IMG/VR virus record: IMGVR_UViG_3300048587_001133
Location: 1-36,089 of that record
DNA: 36,089 nt
Source: a virus
Direction: 5' to 3' (one strand)
Below, piece after piece: positions 16,517-25,513 of the stretch. Position 1 is the first letter of the stretch; each line of letters starts with the position of its first letter. A model generated the notes under the pieces. That model made no database searches. It worked only from the letters and a program-made list of their open reading frames with translations, and had not been told where the DNA came from. Position numbers and translations under genes: made by a program.

Positions 16517-18518
16517 GGACGCCCAGCGTTCCCTGGCCCTGACCGCCCACGCCCAGATCGAGCTGGAGGCTGCCGGTGACGGATCTGATGCCGCGCCGCG
16601 CATCCCGCGCTTCCGCATGGTCGCCTACACGGGCGTGCCCATGCGCATTGCCGCCTGGCGGTACCCGGTGATCGTCGATCTGGCCGGCCTGCACATCCCG
16701 TCGCAGGCGCGGCCGATCCGATTCAGCCACGACCCCGGCGCCGGCATCGGGCACACCGACAGCATCCGCATCGAATCCGGCCAGCTCGTCGCCACCGGCC
16801 TGGTCTCACGCGACACGGCCATCGCCCGCGAGATCGTCGCCTCAGCCAAGAACGGTTTTCCCTGGCAGGCCTCCATCGGCAGCAGCGTGGAAGAGTTCGA
16901 GTTCGTCAAGGACGGGCAGAACGTGCTCGTCAATGGCCAGACCTTCCGGGGTCCGCTCAACGTGGTGCGCAAGGCCACGCTGGGCGAGATCAGCTTCGTG
17001 GACCTGGGCGCCGACGGCGCTACCACCGCCAGCATCGCCGCGCAACAGCGGCAGGAGTCTACTGACATGAGCGTTGCCTACGACAACAGCACCAACCCGA
17101 GTCAGGTCGCCGCCAGTGCGGAGGCCAGCGCCACGGCCACGGTGGAAGCCGCCCCCCCTGTGACGGCCACGGCGGACGATCCCGTCACCCAGATGCGTGC
17201 CCAGGCCGCCGCCGAGTCGGCGCGCATCGCCGCGGTGCGGAAGCTGTGTGCCAAGCACCCCGACGTGGAAGCCACGGCCATCGCGGAAGGCTGGGACGTC
17301 AACCGCACCGAATTGGAAGTACTGCGCGCTTCGCGTCCGGCGGTGCCGCACATGATCACCGGCGCCTCGATTGCCAGCGCGATGAGCGGGGGTGCCACCA
17401 GCCAGGTGCTGGAGGCGGCCTGCATGCTCACGGCCGGGCTGGGCAACCTGGACAAGCTGTTCGACGAGCAGACGCTGGACGCCGCGTCCAAGCGGTTCCG
17501 CGGCGGCATCGGGCTGCAGGAACTGCTGCTCGAAGCGGCCTGGGCCAACGGTTACAGCGGACGCAACTTCCGCGACAACCGCTCGGTGCTGCGCTTCGCC
17601 TTCGGCCATGACATTGCCGCTTCCGGGCAAAGCACCATCGACATCAGCGGCATCCTGTCCAACGTGGCCAACAAGTTCCTTCTGGAGGGCTTCTTCAGCG
17701 TCGAGCGCACCTGGCGCAACATCACCGCCGTCCGCAACGTGTCGGACTTCAAGACCGTGACCAGCTACCGGCTGATCGGCAAGGACCAGTACGAGAAGGT
17801 CCTGCCCGGCGGCGAACTCAAGCACGGCACCCTGGGCGAGCAGAGCTACAGCAACAAGGCCGACACCTACGGCCTGCTGCTGAGCATCGACCGCCGCGAC
17901 GTGATCAACGATGACCTGGGCGCCATCACCACCGTGCCCCGGAAGCTGGGGCGCGGCTCGGGCCTGAAGATCAACGACGTCTTCTGGGCCGAGTTCCTGG
18001 CCAACTCGAACTTCTTCAAGACCGCCAACAAGAACTACCTCGAGGGCGCCGACACCGCCCTGGGCATCGACGGGCTGACCAAGGCCGAGGTGGCGTTCCT
18101 GGACCAGGTCGATCCCGACGGCAAGCCCATCGGCGTCATGCCCGCCATCGTCCTGGTGCCCACGGCGCTCAGCGCCATCGGCACGCAGCTCTACAAGTCG
18201 CTGGAGCTGCGCGAGACCACGAGCAATGTGAAGTACCCCATTGCCAACCCGCACCAAGGCAAGTTCCGCGTCGAGGTCAGCCGCTACCTGGCCAACGCGC
18301 TCTACACCGGCAACTCGGCGAAGGCCTGGTACCTGCTGGCCGACCCCAACGACCTGCCTGTGATCGAGGTGGCATTCCTCAACGGGCAGGAGTCGCCCAC
18401 CATCGAAACCGCCGAGGCAGACGCCAATGTTCTGGGCATTTTTATGCGTGGATACCACGACTTTGGCGTCGCTTTGCAGGAACCACGCGGCGGCGTGAAG
18501 GCCAAGGGTGAGGCGTAA
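16488..18518 (+). CDS. Prohead protease fused to major capsid protein (helper)
   Basis: 676 residues. The N-terminal domain (about 1-185) fits a prohead serine protease: IRFSHDPGAGIGH (likely catalytic His) and WQASIGSSVEEFE (likely Ser), ending at ISFVDLGADGATTASIAA. An Ala/Thr-rich middle (about 195-245) may be scaffold. The C-terminus (about 290-676) is an HK97-fold-like major capsid protein with GGELKHG, LSIDRRDVINDDLG, NYLEGADTALGID, WYLLADPNDLPVIEVAFLNGQESPTIE and YHDFGVALQEPRGG. Self-cleavage after assembly is expected. A diverged relative is in the satellite at 26681-28579. Its start lies inside the portal gene, after AGGAGG-like sequence. Confidence 0.9.
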   Translation: MSKIRPKPPEDAQRSLALTAHAQIELEAAGDGSDAAPRIPRFRMVAYTGVPMRIAAWRYPVIVDLAGLHIPSQARPIRFSHDPGAGIGHTDSIRIESGQLVATGLVSRDTAIAREIVASAKNGFPWQASIGSSVEEFEFVKDGQNVLVNGQTFRGPLNVVRKATLGEISFVDLGADGATTASIAAQQRQESTDMSVAYDNSTNPSQVAASAEASATATVEAAPPVTATADDPVTQMRAQAAAESARIAAVRKLCAKHPDVEATAIAEGWDVNRTELEVLRASRPAVPHMITGASIASAMSGGATSQVLEAACMLTAGLGNLDKLFDEQTLDAASKRFRGGIGLQELLLEAAWANGYSGRNFRDNRSVLRFAFGHDIAASGQSTIDISGILSNVANKFLLEGFFSVERTWRNITAVRNVSDFKTVTSYRLIGKDQYEKVLPGGELKHGTLGEQSYSNKADTYGLLLSIDRRDVINDDLGAITTVPRKLGRGSGLKINDVFWAEFLANSNFFKTANKNYLEGADTALGIDGLTKAEVAFLDQVDPDGKPIGVMPAIVLVPTALSAIGTQLYKSLELRETTSNVKYPIANPHQGKFRVEVSRYLANALYTGNSAKAWYLLADPNDLPVIEVAFLNGQESPTIETAEADANVLGIFMRGYHDFGVALQEPRGGVKAKGEA

Positions 18519-18575
18519 ACACCCGCGCCTGATTGGACGCGTTCGCATCACCCCCATTGAAGAAGGATTCCTCCC

Positions 18576-18914
18576 ATGCCCGCAACGTTCGTTCAAGACG
18601 GCCGCTTCATCGACCACACCCCCGCCCCCGGCAGTGACCTGCCCAGTGGTGCTGTCGTTGTGCAGGGCGATCTGCTCGGCATCACCGTGCGGCCGATCCC
18701 GGCCAACACCGGCGGCAGCCTGGTGCTCGAAGGCATCTTCGACTTCCCCAAGGCGTCCGGCGCCAGCACTGCCATTGCTGTGGGCGTCAACGTCTACTGG
18801 CACGCCGACACCCAGACCGCCAACACCACCGCGTCCGGCGGCAAGCTCATCGGCAAGACCGTGAAGGCTGCCACCGATGCCGACACCACCGTCCGCGCCC
18901 GCCTCACGCAATAA
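18576..18914 (+). CDS. Capsid decoration protein (DUF2190)
   Basis: 112 residues, AGAAGGA upstream. Fits DUF2190: GAVVVQGDLLGITVRPIPAN, LVLEGIFDFPKASG, VYWHADTQTANTT, LIGKTVKAATDADTTVRARL. Members sit next to capsid genes and are thought to be capsid cement proteins. It follows the helper capsid gene; the satellite capsid gene has no equivalent. Confidence 0.85.
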   Translation: MPATFVQDGRFIDHTPAPGSDLPSGAVVVQGDLLGITVRPIPANTGGSLVLEGIFDFPKASGASTAIAVGVNVYWHADTQTANTTASGGKLIGKTVKAATDADTTVRARLTQ

Positions 18915-18919
18915 TAAGG

Positions 18920-19306
18920 ATGCGCGACGTGCCCGACCTGCTCGCCCACGGTTCCGCCTGGCTGGAGGACCAGCGTCATCGTCACCTGACGACGACGGTG
19001 ACCTACCGCCGCGGTGACCAGGGTGTGCAGGTGCAGGCCACGATCGGTCAGACGGTGTTCCGCATCGACGGCGAACTGGGGGCTGTGATTCACCACGTGC
19101 GCCGCGATTACCTGATCCGGGCGATGGACCTGGTGCTTCCGCCTGATACGACATCGACGCTACCGCAGCGTGGCGACCGGATCGTGGACAGCAATGACGT
19201 TGTACACGAGGTGATGGGGCCTGGGAGCGGTGAGCCGGACTGGCGCTACAGCGACCCGCAATATCAAACGCTCCGCATTCACACGAAGGAGATCACTTCG
19301 CCATGA
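18920..19306 (+). CDS. Head-tail connector / head closure-like protein
   Basis: 128 residues. Starts MRDVPDLLAHGSAWLEDQRHR, then beta-rich (TVTYRRGDQGVQVQATIG, DYLIRAMDL, LPQRGDRIVDSNDVVHEVM) and ends WRYSDPQYQTLRIHTKEI. This is the pattern of gpFII-like head-tail attachment proteins. The exact family is uncertain. It overlaps the next gene by ATGA. Confidence 0.65.
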   Translation: MRDVPDLLAHGSAWLEDQRHRHLTTTVTYRRGDQGVQVQATIGQTVFRIDGELGAVIHHVRRDYLIRAMDLVLPPDTTSTLPQRGDRIVDSNDVVHEVMGPGSGEPDWRYSDPQYQTLRIHTKEITSP

Positions 19307-19599
19307 GCAACAGCACGCCCGACAGCAAGGACACGAGCAACAGCGGCTTGATCAAGGCGATCGCGGGCTGGCCCTGGCCCGAAATCGTCTTCTTCATCGC
19401 CTGCATGATCTCGACGTTCACCATCGTCTCGGCGGTCAGCGGTGACTACCTGGACGTCCGCAGCCGAACCCGCGTGAACGCGGTGGTCGTCGAGGACCAC
19501 GAGCAGCGCCTTCGCCAGGTCGAGCAGCAACTGACTCGGATCGACGCCAACGTCGAATGGATTCGCAGCACGCTGGAGAGCAGGACCACCCACCCGTGA
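19303..19599 (+). CDS. Membrane-anchored coiled-coil protein
   Basis: 98 residues, ATGA overlap upstream. One membrane segment (about 26-48, IVFFIACMISTFTIVSAVSG) then a coiled coil (HEQRLRQVEQQLTRIDANVEWIRSTLE). The layout resembles i-spanins or holin-like accessory proteins, though it lies within the connector genes. Function unknown. Confidence 0.65.
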   Translation: MSNSTPDSKDTSNSGLIKAIAGWPWPEIVFFIACMISTFTIVSAVSGDYLDVRSRTRVNAVVVEDHEQRLRQVEQQLTRIDANVEWIRSTLESRTTHP

Positions 19600-20039
19600 A
19601 CTCGCTGATCACTGACATCGCGGACGCCGTCGCGGCGGAACTGAACACCGTCGCGCCCAGTCTCGTGCCGGGCGGTTTCGTGGCCGAGCGCCACTACCGA
19701 CCGGTGTTCGACCTCAAGGAACTGAACACCCTGCGGGTTAGTGTCGTGCCCAGGGGCACCGTGATCACGCCGATCCATCGCGGCAGCAATCAGCACGATG
19801 TGCAGATCGACGTGGCGGTGCAGCAGAAGATCACCGACCCCGACAACGCCGCGGTGGACATGTTGATGGTCCTGGTCGAGCGCATCGGCGACGTGTTCCG
19901 GCACCGGCGCCTGGGCGGGCTTCCGGGGGCGGCCGTGTGGACCAAGACCGAGAACAAGCCGATTTTCTCGGCCGAGCACCTGGAGCAGTACCGGACGTTC
20001 ACGAGTGTCATCACCTTCACGTTCAAGGTGGCGCGATGA
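19596..20039 (+). CDS. Tail completion / tail terminator-like protein
   Basis: 147 residues from a GTG at 19596 that overlaps the upstream stop (GTGA); the frame is open from 19557 but inside the previous gene. Sequence SLITDIADAVAAELN, VFDLKELNTLRVSVVPRG, HDVQIDVAVQQKI, MLMVLVERIGDVFRHRRL and FTSVITFTFKVAR fits gpU/tail-terminator-like proteins that cap the tail tube. The assignment is by pattern and position. Confidence 0.65.
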   Translation: MNSLITDIADAVAAELNTVAPSLVPGGFVAERHYRPVFDLKELNTLRVSVVPRGTVITPIHRGSNQHDVQIDVAVQQKITDPDNAAVDMLMVLVERIGDVFRHRRLGGLPGAAVWTKTENKPIFSAEHLEQYRTFTSVITFTFKVAR

Positions 20040-20296
20040 ACAACGTCATTCTTCGCAAGGTCGTGGTGACCACGGCGTGGCAGCCGCTCTCGGCGACCAG
20101 GCTGGTCGTGTCCGTGACCATCAGCACGCCGCCGACCAATGCGGCCACCGTGCTGTTCCGCACCAAGGGTGAGCCAGCGCACGAGGTGCCGTGGGTTCCG
20201 GGTGAGTGGCACGATTTTCAGCGGGTGAACCTCGCCGACATCGAGGTGAAGGGCGCGGCGAATGACTTGGTGAGTGTGACCGGTGGAACCTGGTGA
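20036..20296 (+). CDS. Small hypothetical structural protein
   Basis: 86 residues, ATGA overlap upstream and TGATG overlap downstream. Beta-sandwich-like (VILRKVVVTTAWQPLSATRL, VSVTISTPPTNAATVLFRTK, WVPGEWHDFQRVNLADIEVK). Many phage structural regions carry a small protein like this; its role is unknown. Confidence 0.6.
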   Translation: MNNVILRKVVVTTAWQPLSATRLVVSVTISTPPTNAATVLFRTKGEPAHEVPWVPGEWHDFQRVNLADIEVKGAANDLVSVTGGTW

Positions 20297-20556
20297 TGGG
20301 CTACTACGGCGGATCATCCGGTGGTTCCGAACCCGGGGGTCACACCCATCCAAACAAGGGTGTGCTCGACCAGCTCACCGCCCCAGGCAGCGGGCAGGTG
20401 ATCACCACGCAGGAACGAGCAGCCATCGGCGCGTATGCCGGTGGCGCGAGTGAGACGAGCAACTGGTCCGGCACGGTGCCGACCACCACGGATGAAGCGA
20501 TCGCACGCATCGCACGACTTCTGAAGCAACACCTCGGGACCGAGATTCCCGAGTAG
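20296..20556 (+). CDS. Small Gly-rich protein, fibre-associated
   Basis: 86 residues from ATG 20296 (a GTG at 20293 adds one). Gly/Ser-rich N-terminus with HTHPNKGVLDQLTAPGSGQVI, a motif often seen in tail-fibre or appendage proteins, followed by a helix (DEAIARIARLLKQHLG). It directly precedes the fibre gene, which repeats a similar helical end (AIDRLATQLAAHLGG), so both probably belong to the host-contact appendage. Confidence 0.6.
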   Translation: MGYYGGSSGGSEPGGHTHPNKGVLDQLTAPGSGQVITTQERAAIGAYAGGASETSNWSGTVPTTTDEAIARIARLLKQHLGTEIPE

Positions 20557-20573
20557 ATGACGGAGACCCAGTC

Positions 20574-22154
20574 ATGGCAGACCGCAAGGCACTCATCGGC
20601 GAGTTGGTGGACGGTGTCGTCCTGCACGAGCAGGATCAATGGACCCCCGGCAGTGACCGTCTGGCCGACCCCGAGGGTCGTGTGCTGGCGCTGCTGACGG
20701 AAATTCCCGCGGAAGGCGGAGGTTCCGGGGGCAGCATCCCGGCCACCCGCACGATCCACGTCGATCCCGATCGCACCGACACCTACACCGCCGATGGCTC
20801 GGTCAGCCTGCCGTTCAAGACCGCCCAGGCCGGTATCGACGCGCTCATGGCATTGACCGCCGTCAGCAGCGAAGTCAACGGCGTGTTGCGCCTCGCGCCC
20901 TCGCGTGCCTACGTCACCGAGACCAGTCAGCTCGTCATGACGCTGCCGACCGACGCTTCGGCAGCCCGTCGCCTGGCCATCGTGGGCGACTCGGTCAGCG
21001 CGGCGAACACCGTCATCCTGCCGCCCCTGCGGATCGACGCCCCCGGCAACGGGTCGGTCAACTTCATCGCCATGCGCGGCCTGTGCTTCGCCGGCATCAC
21101 CGGCGGCGCGGCCCAGGTGCTGCACGTGCAGGGCCACGCGTCGTTCACAGGCCAGATCCGGATGTATCTCAGCGACATGCAGTTCCACACCAACAGCAAG
21201 GCGACCGACGCCTTCTATGTGGACGCGGTCGGCGGCGGCTCGTTTGGCCTGTACGGCGTGGGCCACACCAACTTTGTCGTGCACAGTTCCGGTACGGGCC
21301 ATGCCATCCGCATGGAACGCGGCTGGATGAACCTGCGTGGCAGCAACGTCTGGGGCGGGTCGGCGGCCGCCATCAACCTCTCCGGCAGCGCGTCGGTGAC
21401 GCTGTGGAGCGGTGAGCTCACCGTCGCCGGCGGCACCGACACGAACCTGGTCACCCTGGCCGGCACCGCCGGTCTGCACCTGAACACGGTCTACGCCAAC
21501 CCCCGCGGCAACGGCCACATCGTGACGCACAGCGGCACCGGCGTGATCAGCTTGCGCGACGTGAACACCGGCCAGCTCCCTGGCGGTGGTACCGGCGGCA
21601 TCGACGCCGCGGCCGGCGCGACGGTGCTGCTGGGCGTGGTCACCAAGGCGGACGGCTCGCCGGTGCCCGTCACGGTGGCGAGTTCGGCCCTGCTGGGGCG
21701 CGTCGTGCCCTCGGCCCAGGTGGGCTACGTGAACACCACGTCGGGTCTGACCGCCGTCACCGCCCAAGCGGCCATCGACGAACTGGCGGCTGACCTCAGC
21801 GCCCTGGCGGCGGATGGCGTCAGCTTCGACAACACGACGTCCGGCCTGACCGCCACGAATGTGCAGGCGGCGATCGATGAGCTCAAGGGCCAGATCGTGG
21901 CGCTGCCGGCGTTCGAAGTGGTCGCCGGCGCGGGTTTGGCCGCCGATGGCTCGACCTGGAGCGTCGCGGTGGACGACACCACGATCGAGATCAACGGTTC
22001 GGGGCTCGTGGCCCTGAAGCCCTACGTGGACGGCTCCAGTGACGGGGCCTCGGGCAGTGCCTGGGCCACCTCCGCACCCGCGAGCCTGAAGGCTGCCATC
22101 GATCGCCTGGCCACGCAGTTGGCCGCGCACCTGGGCGGAGCCATCCCCGCGTAG
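20574..22154 (+). CDS. Tail fibre / beta-helix appendage protein
   Basis: 526 residues. A short N-terminal attachment part (about 1-45), then TRTIHVDPDRTDTYTADGS and a long beta-helix-like region (about 90-360) rich in short Gly/Ser/Val turns. Two tandem repeats follow near 390-440 (YVNTTSGLTAVTAQAAIDEL and FDNTTSGLTATNVQAAIDEL), a motif typical of tail fibres. The end is a helix (ASLKAAIDRLATQLAAHL), perhaps for trimerisation. It should recognise the host surface. Its place between tail completion and connector genes is unusual. Confidence 0.8.
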   Translation: MADRKALIGELVDGVVLHEQDQWTPGSDRLADPEGRVLALLTEIPAEGGGSGGSIPATRTIHVDPDRTDTYTADGSVSLPFKTAQAGIDALMALTAVSSEVNGVLRLAPSRAYVTETSQLVMTLPTDASAARRLAIVGDSVSAANTVILPPLRIDAPGNGSVNFIAMRGLCFAGITGGAAQVLHVQGHASFTGQIRMYLSDMQFHTNSKATDAFYVDAVGGGSFGLYGVGHTNFVVHSSGTGHAIRMERGWMNLRGSNVWGGSAAAINLSGSASVTLWSGELTVAGGTDTNLVTLAGTAGLHLNTVYANPRGNGHIVTHSGTGVISLRDVNTGQLPGGGTGGIDAAAGATVLLGVVTKADGSPVPVTVASSALLGRVVPSAQVGYVNTTSGLTAVTAQAAIDELAADLSALAADGVSFDNTTSGLTATNVQAAIDELKGQIVALPAFEVVAGAGLAADGSTWSVAVDDTTIEINGSGLVALKPYVDGSSDGASGSAWATSAPASLKAAIDRLATQLAAHLGGAIPA

Positions 22155-22179
22155 TCCCCCGGACCCCCGGAAACGAGCC

Positions 22180-22584
22180 ATGGTCGAGATGAAGGTCAAG
22201 TTGAAGCCGCGTGAGGGCCTCGACGCCAAGCGCGTGAAGTGGGCGGCAGACCGCTCCACCTTCAAGAACCTCGGCCATGCAGGAGCCGCGATCCGACTGA
22301 CCGCCAAGCGCAGCATCCGCAAGAGTAAGAAGCCCTCGCTTCCGGGGGCACCGCCGCACACGAGACAGGGCCAGCTCAAGCGGGCGGTGGTCTACGCGGT
22401 GGAGAAGAGCAAGCAGAAGGTCGTCATCGGTCCCACGCACGAGTTGGTCGGACCCTCGGCCATGGCCCACGAGTTCGGCGGGCGCTTTCGGAAGCAGATG
22501 TTTCCCAAGCGCCCGCTCATGGGGCCCGCACTGGAGAAGAACCTCGACCGATTGCCCAAGTTCTGGGCCGGGTCGGTTCGCTGA
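22180..22584 (+). CDS. HK97 gp10-like connector / tail completion protein
   Basis: 134 residues. Basic protein with HAGAAIRLTAKRSIRKSKKP, LPGAPPHTRQGQLKRAVVYA, KVVIGPTHELVGPSAMAHEF and FPKRPLMGPALEKNLDRLP, the usual C-terminal PFMGPAL-like pattern of HK97 gp10 / virion morphogenesis proteins. It helps to join head and tail and normally lies just upstream of the tail tube, as here. Confidence 0.75.
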   Translation: MVEMKVKLKPREGLDAKRVKWAADRSTFKNLGHAGAAIRLTAKRSIRKSKKPSLPGAPPHTRQGQLKRAVVYAVEKSKQKVVIGPTHELVGPSAMAHEFGGRFRKQMFPKRPLMGPALEKNLDRLPKFWAGSVR

Positions 22585-22616
22585 CCTCAATCTTCCGGGG
22601 GAAGGAGTAGATCGTC

Positions 22617-22898
22617 ATGGGCATCAAGCTCGGTTCAGAATGCAAGCTCTACCACGGTCCGGCGGGCACTACCGCCGACACCGTGATGGGCAACGTCAGG
22701 GACCTGACGCTCAACCTGGAGAAAGGTGAGGCGGATGTCACCACCCGCGCCAACCAGGGCTGGCGCGCCATCGTCGCCACGCTCAAGAGCGGCACGGTCG
22801 AGTTCGAGATGGTCTGGGATACGGATGACACGGGTTTGACCCGTCAGAAGGTCGTCCCGTTCGTCTGGCGGCGTGGAGCGGTGGTCGTCTACACCTAA
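22617..22898 (+). pseudogene. Tail tube protein, N-terminal half (interrupted by the inserted element)
   Basis: Codons 1-70 (22617-22826) are a phage tail tube start: MGIKLGSECKLYHGPAG, VRDLTLNLEKGEADVTTRAN, GWRAIVATLKSGTVEFEMVW, DTD. From 22827 on, the 23 codons to the stop (from DTGLTRQKV to VVVYT) belong to the inserted element and have no tail-like features. The missing C-terminal half lies at 34058-34276. Joined, they give 142 residues without a frame change. As it stands the product is 93 residues and should not form a tube. Ribosome site GGAAGGAG-like at about 22600. Confidence 0.9.
22812..22844. other. attL, left junction of the inserted element
   Basis: Tail tube coding sequence reads to GATACGGAT, then the presumed crossover dinucleotide GA (22827-22828), then the element arm CACGGGTTTGACCCGT (22829-22844). 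The arm is a near mirror (14 of 16 positions) of the arm at the right junction, as serine integrases require for the two halves of attP. Confidence 0.8.
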
Positions 22899-23920
22899 TC
22901 TCGCTTCACGCCGGTCGACAACTTCGCTGGCGTGTTCCGAATGCGAACAGGGCGAAATGGCGATGTATCCGGCGAACCGACGAGGTCGATGTCGGGTACG
23001 GGGCAAGACTTCTCAAATCGGAATTGCGAACCGGCGACGTATTGCTCATCAAGTTCCATCGCTAGCCAACGTCGCTGCGTATGTTCGCATGCCCACCCAG
23101 TCACATTGCTACCGGCAAAGATGTCCACAACAAGGTCGCCCGGATCAGTAAGCATGGAAATGAAAAATAATGGCAGGTCAAATGGAAAGCGAGCTGGATG
23201 AACGGGCACGGCCATTTCGCGACAGCGCCGTTGGTAGTAGTCATTTGAACTGGTGTGCGAGATCACGAGCAGGTTGGATGGAATGGCACCACCCCGATCG
23301 CGGCTAAACTTGGTGGAGATGTCGTGCCCGCTGGGGCGCTTTTTGGCCTTGTATCCGTTCTTGAGAAGACTGCGCATTGCAGCGCTGTACTCAACGCTTG
23401 TACGGTCGTTGCTGGCTTTTGGAAACGGAGTCTTCGAAAGCCACCATACTGTATTGATGGCGTCTTTCACGCGGATTTTCCGAACAGTAACCCACTCCGC
23501 GGGCGTTGGTAGTTTACTAGGGCTGTACCAGAAAAAATCCTGTGCCAGATGAAGTCGACCCGGACGCGTTAGTTCGATCAAGAGTTGGTAATGGTACGTC
23601 GAACGAACGGGCACGCCGGGCAACCAACTCCCCCCAATGTCGATTACAAAGCTCCCGGTAGGCTTGAGAACGCGCTGCACCTCATCGGCAAACCGCGTGA
23701 ACCAGGTGACATATTCGGACGCCGCCTCGTTCCCATAATCCTTTTTTCGCACCAGCGCGAACGGCGGCGAGGTGAAGACCAAGTCAACGGACCCATCTGG
23801 CATCGCCCGCAAATATTCCAGGCTGTCGCCGAGGAACATCGCGCCCAACTCGGTGCGGTAGGCTGGTGGCTTGGGAAACCCGCTCCATACTGCTTTCGTC
23901 ACCTGCGCCATTTCAGTCAT
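22895..23920 (-). CDS. Site-specific DNA methyltransferase (probably cytosine-N4), R-M system
   Basis: 341 residues. Motif IV TSPPF (about 50-54) comes first and the SAM-binding DIFAGSNVTGWACE (near 265) last, the beta-class order; TSPPF as in M.PvuII suggests N4-cytosine. Further motifs: GSFVIDIGGSWLPG, DFFWYSPSKLPTPAEW, DAINTVWWLSKTPFPKAS. It should protect the element and host DNA from the partner nuclease. Its start overlaps the nuclease gene by 8 bases. It converges on the truncated tail tube with a 4-base overlap of the two ends. The pair is clearly more AT-rich than the flanks, which suggests recent gain. Confidence 0.9.
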   Translation of the reverse strand: MTEMAQVTKAVWSGFPKPPAYRTELGAMFLGDSLEYLRAMPDGSVDLVFTSPPFALVRKKDYGNEAASEYVTWFTRFADEVQRVLKPTGSFVIDIGGSWLPGVPVRSTYHYQLLIELTRPGRLHLAQDFFWYSPSKLPTPAEWVTVRKIRVKDAINTVWWLSKTPFPKASNDRTSVEYSAAMRSLLKNGYKAKKRPSGHDISTKFSRDRGGAIPSNLLVISHTSSNDYYQRRCREMAVPVHPARFPFDLPLFFISMLTDPGDLVVDIFAGSNVTGWACEHTQRRWLAMELDEQYVAGSQFRFEKSCPVPDIDLVGSPDTSPFRPVRIRNTPAKLSTGVKRD

Positions 23921-25313
23921 CCAATTGCATGCGTTTTACGGTCATCGCGTTTTCAGCCTGATGGTTAAGAATCTCTACCAGCTTGGCCGGGTCAGTGGCA
24001 ATGGCATGCAAATCCTTGCCGGACAATAGGATAACGTATATCGCGGTGTTTTCCATCACCTTCTTGGCGAAGCCGCGGACGGCGTTTCCAACCTCGCCCG
24101 TCGAAATCAGCAGGATGACATTCGACCGCATCGTTGTGGCGACGCCCACTTCCTTCGCCAAATCCTCCGTGGAGACCTTTGTCGTGTTCTTGCATTGGAT
24201 CTGCCACCGGCGGAACAAGAGGCGGGTGCCCTCCACGATCATGTCGACCTCGGCACCACCGGTCGCATTACTGCGCAGCCGCCATTGCACGAAGGAAAGA
24301 TCGAGCCGCCTGCAGAAGTAGAACGCCAGAGCTTCAAGTGCGATGCCCTTTGTGTTCTTACTGTTGGAGCCCAAATCCTGGACGATTTGCGCAAGCGACA
24401 TGCGGGAGAGTCGCTTGTACCCTTGGCCCATGGTGTTTGCCAGCTGCTTGAGGATGGGCTCAAAGAACTCGCCCCGCAGCTTCTCTGTCGCACGTACCAA
24501 ATGTGCCTTGGCCCCGCGCCCACCAGTAGTTTTCTGCCACGTCAGGAGGCCAACTTCCTCAAGGCGATGCAAAACCGATTGGGGTAGACCACCTTCGGGA
24601 AACTCGGTGCCATAGAGCGCGATGGCGCTGTCGCGCACGTCGCTACTGGTGGCTTCGTCGCATCCCATAAGGGCAAACGCTCTCGCAAAGTCGTACTGCG
24701 CTTGGGTCAGGTCGCTCCACTGCTCAATGTCCCGGGCCGTAACGCCAAGGAGCACTTCTATACGGGCATCATCCGGCGTCCACAGTTCGGCACCGGCCGT
24801 CGCGCCCGTTCCATTCAGCACGCCAGCAAACGCCAGCCATTGGCGAAGTATGTTCAGGTGCTTCCCGTTATTCGGAACGTGCATCCCTTCTTCACGCAAA
24901 CGTTTTGCGATGTTCTCCTTCTTCAAAAGGATGCCCGCCTGCATCAGGTCGTGGATGCACGACACGAGTTTAAGCCCGTCGAGGCGGGCCAAGCAGTGCC
25001 GCCCCATGCGCTCTTTGAGTTCCGATGTCGATTCTCGTTGGTCGTAAAGCTCCTGGCCGAACTCAGTCAACGCCACGCTGGTTTTGTCGATCTTGTTCAA
25101 TAGCCCGTAGGCGATCATGGCCAGAATGGTGTTGTCGCCCAGCGTCTTCTTCGGGTCCGCATTCTTGCCTTTGCCAGCAAAGAACCTCGCGTCGATCGCC
25201 TGCTGCAATGCGTAGCGATCTGGTTGGTGGTTGTGGACCAGTTCGAGGAGTACCGGTAGGTCAATCACCGCTGGCGAGAATTCCGAGCCAAAGACAATGT
25301 CGCTCTTGGCCAT
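23913..25313 (-). CDS. Type II-like restriction endonuclease, PD-(D/E)XK
   Basis: 466 residues, AGGTGA upstream of the start. The N-terminal two thirds contain several winged-helix-like segments (VALTEFGQELYDQ, VLHRLEEVGLLTWQ), probably for DNA recognition. The nuclease core is near 350-375: GGAEVDMIVEGTRLLF then WQIQCKN, matching the D-X(n)-(E/Q)XK pattern with Gln before Cys-Lys as in Mrr-like enzymes. It is upstream of and coupled to the methyltransferase, so the two form one restriction-modification operon. The recognition site cannot be read from the sequence. Confidence 0.8.
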   Translation of the reverse strand: MAKSDIVFGSEFSPAVIDLPVLLELVHNHQPDRYALQQAIDARFFAGKGKNADPKKTLGDNTILAMIAYGLLNKIDKTSVALTEFGQELYDQRESTSELKERMGRHCLARLDGLKLVSCIHDLMQAGILLKKENIAKRLREEGMHVPNNGKHLNILRQWLAFAGVLNGTGATAGAELWTPDDARIEVLLGVTARDIEQWSDLTQAQYDFARAFALMGCDEATSSDVRDSAIALYGTEFPEGGLPQSVLHRLEEVGLLTWQKTTGGRGAKAHLVRATEKLRGEFFEPILKQLANTMGQGYKRLSRMSLAQIVQDLGSNSKNTKGIALEALAFYFCRRLDLSFVQWRLRSNATGGAEVDMIVEGTRLLFRRWQIQCKNTTKVSTEDLAKEVGVATTMRSNVILLISTGEVGNAVRGFAKKVMENTAIYVILLSGKDLHAIATDPAKLVEILNHQAENAMTVKRMQLDD

Positions 25314-25513
25314 ATCCGATCACCTGAAGTTTGACATCGGGGCCGCGCATCGTGCCCAAACGAGACATCTTACGGCAGCGCTGTTTCCCTCACAATGCGA
25401 CGAAGCGTGGTGCATCGATCACACCGGTTGACTAGCCCTACAGGTCGAGAGTCAAGAAAATCTTTCACGTCGCATTACGAATCGCCCCTCGTCCGGGAAA
25501 TAAGTGGGTATGG

